Shown here in pieces: positions 6,238 to 7,144 of a DNA stretch of 7,144 bases; positions within the stretch are counted from its first letter, which is position 1, and every line of letters begins with the position of its first letter. Origin of the DNA: a bacterium (GTDB lineage: Bacteria > Krumholzibacteriota > Krumholzibacteria > LZORAL124-64-63). Position numbers and translations under genes: made by a program. The notes below the pieces were generated by a model that saw only the letters and a program-made list of their open reading frames with translations, was not told the origin of the DNA and made no database searches. The stretch is taken from assembly GCA_003646045.1 (NCBI GenBank), contig QNDV01000115.1:1-7144 (forward strand), read 5' to 3'.

Positions 6238-6393
6238 AGGAACTCTCCCGGATACGCCTCTCGGAGGATGAATGGTTCATCCAGGAACACGTATTCGGCG
6301 CCCTGAACCGGACAGGGAGAAGCACTCTGTTCTTGCTATATCCGAGACGCCGCGAAGTACCGACACGCTCTGACCAGCGTACCTTGTCATCCT

Positions 6394-7144
6394 CTACGGC
6401 ATCCCCACCGTAGCCCAGACCCGCCATCCTTCGCCCCGGGCCTCATCTCCCCGGCGCCCCCGCACATCCTCCCTGAACCACGACAGATTGAGTGTGCCCA
6501 GACGCGGCTGCTTCCCGTCCCCGCCGGGCAGCCGCCGCAACACCAGCGTCACCTGCCGCCGTTCGCCGGAACCCGGCGTGCGCGGCGGCATGTCCCACGA
6601 TTTATGAGCCACCTCCAGCCCGAACTCCACCTTCAGGCCGGAAGGCCGTACTCGCAGGGTACCGGTGATAGATTCCCCCGACCCGCCGAGGGCATGGCCC
6701 ATCAACCAGCGCTCGTGGCTGTAGCCTTCGGGAAAACTCGAATTGGAATACCAGAGGACCTTGTCGTGCCGCAGCTCGGCATACTCACCGCTAAGATCCC
6801 AGGCCGGATCGTAGAGAGCGATACCCACCACCGATGCCGGCGCCGAGATCTGGGGAACCACCCCGGCGGGTCCCGAGGGCAGGAAGTCGGTGCCGCCGTA
6901 CTCCCACCACACGCGCCCCGCCCGCGAAGGCAGCAGGGGCCAGGGCGCGTCGCGCCAGCGGCCCTCGAACTGGACGGCAAACAACCGGTCGGTGGCCGGG
7001 CCGACTTCCTGCTCCAGCCAGGTAGTGCCGATGATGGGGAAATTGATGGCCATGAGATCGGGCCAGAGCGTGCCCTCCTCGGCGGCGGCCATGGCGGTGT
7101 GGGTCGCCGCCACCCGCAACCAGGATACGGGTTCCCAGCCTATG
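6394..7144 (-). CDS. Capsule assembly Wzi-like outer-membrane protein, C-terminal part (runs off right edge)
   Basis: The frame is open from the right edge of the window to the TAG at 6394-6396, giving 249 residues with the N-terminus outside. The TTG at 7119 and the ATG at 7053 are internal codons rather than the true start, since the coding pattern continues upstream (GWEPVSWLRVAATHTA). Wzi-type features are an edge segment with a conserved Pro before the strand, WWEYGGTDFLP (about 79-89 from the edge), APASVVGIALYDPAWDLSGEYAEL in two strand blocks, and GYSHERWLMGHALGG (about 140-154), the Gly-Tyr-x-His ... Gly-His-x-x-Gly pattern I associate with this family. Alternating hydrophobic and polar stretches fit a beta-barrel. 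Wzi proteins sit in the outer membrane and help attach or organise surface polysaccharide. The end (VWATVGMP) lacks the terminal aromatic residue usual for outer-membrane barrels. The assignment rests on motifs recalled by eye, so a related barrel family is possible. Confidence 0.62.
   Translation of the reverse strand, partial: IGWEPVSWLRVAATHTAMAAAEEGTLWPDLMAINFPIIGTTWLEQEVGPATDRLFAVQFEGRWRDAPWPLLPSRAGRVWWEYGGTDFLPSGPAGVVPQISAPASVVGIALYDPAWDLSGEYAELRHDKVLWYSNSSFPEGYSHERWLMGHALGGSGESITGTLRVRPSGLKVEFGLEVAHKSWDMPPRTPGSGERRQVTLVLRRLPGGDGKQPRLGTLNLSWFREDVRGRRGDEARGEGWRVWATVGMP

Noticed and set aside
6265..6290. VFLDEPF on the minus strand, resembling an ABC Walker B/D-loop, as if the lost half of the ABC gene had moved here
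   Set aside because: Only seven residues match; the following Gly-Leu-Asp-Pro and any signature motif are missing, and it lies in the untranslated leader of the protease gene. Taken as chance.
6365..6380. ACGCT-CTGACC-AGCGT hairpin between the Wzi-like and protease genes as a terminator
   Set aside because: Five pairs only, with no T-run on either strand, so it is too weak to call.
4870..6390. Protease segment as an insertion sequence or composite transposon
   Set aside because: There is no transposase, no terminal inverted repeats and no visible target duplication, and the rest of the ABC gene does not resume on the far side.

Overview
The window is GC-rich DNA with mostly compact coding, and no RNA genes, CRISPR array or recognisable insertion sequence were seen. 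It suggests a Gram-negative bacterium: there is a Wzi-like outer-membrane protein, two Sec-type secreted proteins, and an IcmF-type B12 enzyme. The flavour of the secreted proteins (signal peptide, QVADP start, astacin with a beta-helix-like tail) recalls uncultured FCB-group lineages such as Krumholzibacteriota or Eisenbacteria. That is an impression from memory and is weakly held.

Layout. 1-372 (minus) is the N-terminal part of a small secreted protein that runs off the left edge, with a candidate promoter at 444-473. 505-3939 (minus) encodes one whole IcmF, the fusion of B12-binding domain, G-protein chaperone and acyl-CoA mutase. It is interrupted by a single in-frame TAG at 2737-2739, exactly where the family has a tyrosine after the Asn-Arg-Leu that ends the G domain. 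The result is two open frames, 400 aa (B12 domain plus GTPase) and 740 aa (mutase). 3940-4380 is a less GC-rich intergenic stretch holding the icmF leader and, at its right end, an operator-like palindrome for the next gene. 4381-4779 (plus) is a short GntR/YtrA-type regulator, overlapping by 8 bases the start of an ABC transporter ATPase gene. That ATPase gene is wrecked: it lacks about 15 residues before the Walker A motif and then ends abruptly at about 4876, where the sequence becomes the 3' end of a convergent gene. 4882-6237 (minus) is a secreted astacin-type metalloprotease. 6394-7144 (minus) is the C-terminal part of a Wzi-like capsule-assembly protein that runs off the right edge.

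How the genes relate. IcmF should interconvert isobutyryl-CoA and n-butyryl-CoA with adenosylcobalamin; whether it is made depends on the amber codon. The GntR-ABC pair is a standard self-regulated export cassette, but the ATPase is a remnant and the regulator has lost conserved residues of its DNA-recognition helix, so the cassette looks to be decaying or rearranged. The protease and Wzi genes belong to the cell envelope and secretome and lie across a breakpoint from the cassette.

The points most worth checking are the in-frame amber in icmF and the junction at about 4874-4884, which is either a real rearrangement or an assembly chimera. I found no convincing new defence or mobile system.
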